Source: Granulicella sp. L56 (lineage in GTDB: Bacteria; Acidobacteriota; Terriglobia; Terriglobales; Acidobacteriaceae). Taken from it: 64,000 bases of DNA. How positions within the stretch are numbered: the stretch's first letter is position 1; every line of letters starts with the position of its first letter. The translations under genes and the position numbers were made by a program. Of the stretch, positions 62,634 to 64,000 are shown piece after piece. The stretch spans positions 558,001 through 622,000 of the forward strand of contig NZ_LMUS01000006.1 of NCBI RefSeq assembly GCF_009765835.1, in the 5' to 3' direction. The notes beneath the pieces are model-generated. The model saw nothing but the letters and a program-made list of their open reading frames with translations, was not told the DNA's origin and searched no databases.

Positions 62634-64000
62634 ATGCCCAAGATGCTCATCCTCGGCAACTCAGACGACGTAGCCGTCGCCCTTAACCCTATCGATGCAA
62701 GCACTTCCATTCCTGAACTGAAGATCACGGCCCTCTCTGATATTCCGGCTGGCCATAAGATCGCACTGCACGCTATCCCCGTCGGTCACCCCATCCGCAA
62801 GTTCAATCAAATCATAGGCTTCGCTACCAAGCCCATCGCCGTCGGCGAGCACGTTCACACCCACAACCTCATCACCGGAAACTTCGAGCGCGACTACTCC
62901 ATCGGGACAGAAGCTCATCCAACCGAGTTCGTCGATCGCGCTCAGGCCGCCACCTTCGAGGGGATCATTCGCGCCGACGGTCGTGTGGGTACTAGAAACT
63001 ATGTCGGTGTTCTGACTACAGTTAATTGCTCAGCCACGGTCGCCCGCCGCATCGCCGCCCACTTCACTCCTGAAGTCCTCAGCGCCTACCCCAATGTAGA
63101 CGGCGTGGTCGCCATCACCCATGGAACCGGCTGCGGCATGGCCGAGCACGGCGAGCCAGCAGACCTGCTCCGCCGCGTCTTCGCAGGCTACGCCACGCAT
63201 ACTAACTTCGCCGCTGTCCTTCTGCTCGGCCTTGGCTGCGAGACCAACCAAATAGACAGCCTGATTACGCTGACGGGAAGCTCCTCCAACCTGCGCACCA
63301 GCACCATTCAGGAAGAGGGCGGCACCGCTGCGGCCATCCGCCACGGCATCGCCACTGTTGGGGAGATGCTGGAGCAGGCCAATCAGGTCAGCCGCACCAC
63401 TGTCTCTGCTTCGAATCTGATGGTCGGCCTTCAATGCGGCGGCTCCGACGCTTACTCCGGCATCAGCGCCAACCCCGCTCTGGGAGCGGCTGTCGATCTC
63501 CTCGTTCAAAATGGAGGCACGGCCATCCTCTCTGAGACACCTGAGATCTATGGGGCGGAACATCTGCTTACGCGGCGCTCCGCCAGCCCCGACGTCGCTG
63601 CACGCCTGATCGAGCGCATCCACTGGTGGGAGGAGTACACCGCTCGCCACAAAGGTTCCATCGACAACAACCCCCAGCCCGGCAACAAGACTGGCGGCCT
63701 GACGACGATCCTCGAAAAATCTCTGGGAGCGATCTCGAAGGGCGGAACCACCAATCTGATCGAGGTCTACCGCTACGCCGAGCCGGTCCATAAAAAAGGA
63801 CTTGTCTTCATGGATTCCCCCGGCTTCGATCCCGTCTCAGCCACCGGACAGGTCGCCAGCGGCGCGAATCTTCTCTGCTTCACGACGGGCCGCGGCTCGG
63901 TCTTCGGCTGCAAGCCAAGCCCGTCGATCAAGCTGGCCTCGAACACCCCTCTTTACAACCGGATGGCCGACGATATGGACATCAACTGCGGCACCATCAT
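62634..64000 (+). CDS. Altronate/galactarate dehydratase, UxaA family (C-terminus cut by window edge)
   Basis: At least 455 residues of a sugar-acid dehydratase are encoded. The N-terminal SAF-type domain (about 1-90; ALHAIPVGHPIRKFNQIIG) precedes the UxaA catalytic region with RNYVGVLTTVNCSATVA, AITHGTGCGM, LLGLGCETNQID and QCGGSDAYSGISANPALG, the motifs of metal-dependent D-altronate/D-galactarate dehydratases. These enzymes remove water from uronic-acid derivatives to give 2-keto-3-deoxy acids. ATG 62634 fits the family start; the coding continues past 64000. Pectin-type sugar use would fit the nearby double SGNH esterase, which is inference. Confidence 0.92.
   Translation, partial: MPKMLILGNSDDVAVALNPIDASTSIPELKITALSDIPAGHKIALHAIPVGHPIRKFNQIIGFATKPIAVGEHVHTHNLITGNFERDYSIGTEAHPTEFVDRAQAATFEGIIRADGRVGTRNYVGVLTTVNCSATVARRIAAHFTPEVLSAYPNVDGVVAITHGTGCGMAEHGEPADLLRRVFAGYATHTNFAAVLLLGLGCETNQIDSLITLTGSSSNLRTSTIQEEGGTAAAIRHGIATVGEMLEQANQVSRTTVSASNLMVGLQCGGSDAYSGISANPALGAAVDLLVQNGGTAILSETPEIYGAEHLLTRRSASPDVAARLIERIHWWEEYTARHKGSIDNNPQPGNKTGGLTTILEKSLGAISKGGTTNLIEVYRYAEPVHKKGLVFMDSPGFDPVSATGQVASGANLLCFTTGRGSVFGCKPSPSIKLASNTPLYNRMADDMDINCGTI

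Overview
This GC-rich window (coding strands favour C and G at third codon positions) reads as chromosome from an Acidobacteriota soil bacterium, most likely class Terriglobia (Edaphobacter/Granulicella/Terriglobus type). The markers are a TIGR03435-family protein, a ~1,050-residue Oar-like TonB-dependent receptor with an N-terminal carboxypeptidase-regulatory-like domain, a PEP-CTERM protein, a GH57 glucan-branching enzyme and an LptE/HolA pair. I see no prophage, insertion-sequence transposase, plasmid gene or CRISPR array. Genus placement is inference.

Layout. 0-6 kb: envelope and stress proteins (membrane protein, YtxH, BON lipoprotein), GH57 branching enzyme, UbiA-like membrane protein coupled to a methyltransferase, tRNA-Leu. 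6-12 kb: DUF3467 protein, membrane glycosyltransferase, TPR protein overlapping an NfeD protease, an outer-membrane barrel. 12-18 kb: nadB, then aroB-ubiE-CDF transporter-PASTA protein. 18-24.7 kb (minus): aroC-def-fmt-rsmB, a cyclopropane synthase and a YhaM-like nuclease. 24.7-31 kb: SurA-like foldase divergent from a CtpA protease, tRNA-Gly and tRNA-Ala, M14 carboxypeptidase. 31-33 kb: ispD and ispF separated by a GxxExxY cassette. 33-43 kb: membrane MutS-like ATPase, haem catalase-family peroxidase, GNAT, tilS, ftsH, Mn catalase, lptE, holA. 43-51 kb: accessory secreted, membrane and hydrolase genes (TIGR03435, rhodanese, sialidase, DUF2235, AI-2E, double SGNH esterase). 51-64 kb: pckG, a regulated sulfate-exporter locus, TonB receptor, PEP-CTERM protein, MFS transporter, and an altronate/galactarate dehydratase cut by the right edge.

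Most interesting structure. (1) Upstream of the YeiH-type exporter lies a 27-codon open reading frame with seven cysteine codons. It starts where transcription from a good sigma-70-like promoter is expected to start, and it is followed by an intrinsic terminator: the plan of a cysteine-responsive attenuator. A second short frame ending in four consecutive Cys codons precedes the neighbouring TonB receptor. (2) The GxxExxY gene between ispD and ispF is bounded by a perfect 19-bp terminal inverted repeat. Each end carries three ACCGAT units about one helical turn apart, and gene-less copies of that end sit in at least three other intergenic sites. (3) Several further families of dispersed palindromic intergenic repeats occur, including a ~195-bp MITE-like element, a perfect 40-bp inverted pair, and a heptamer repeat found both between genes and inside ubiE.
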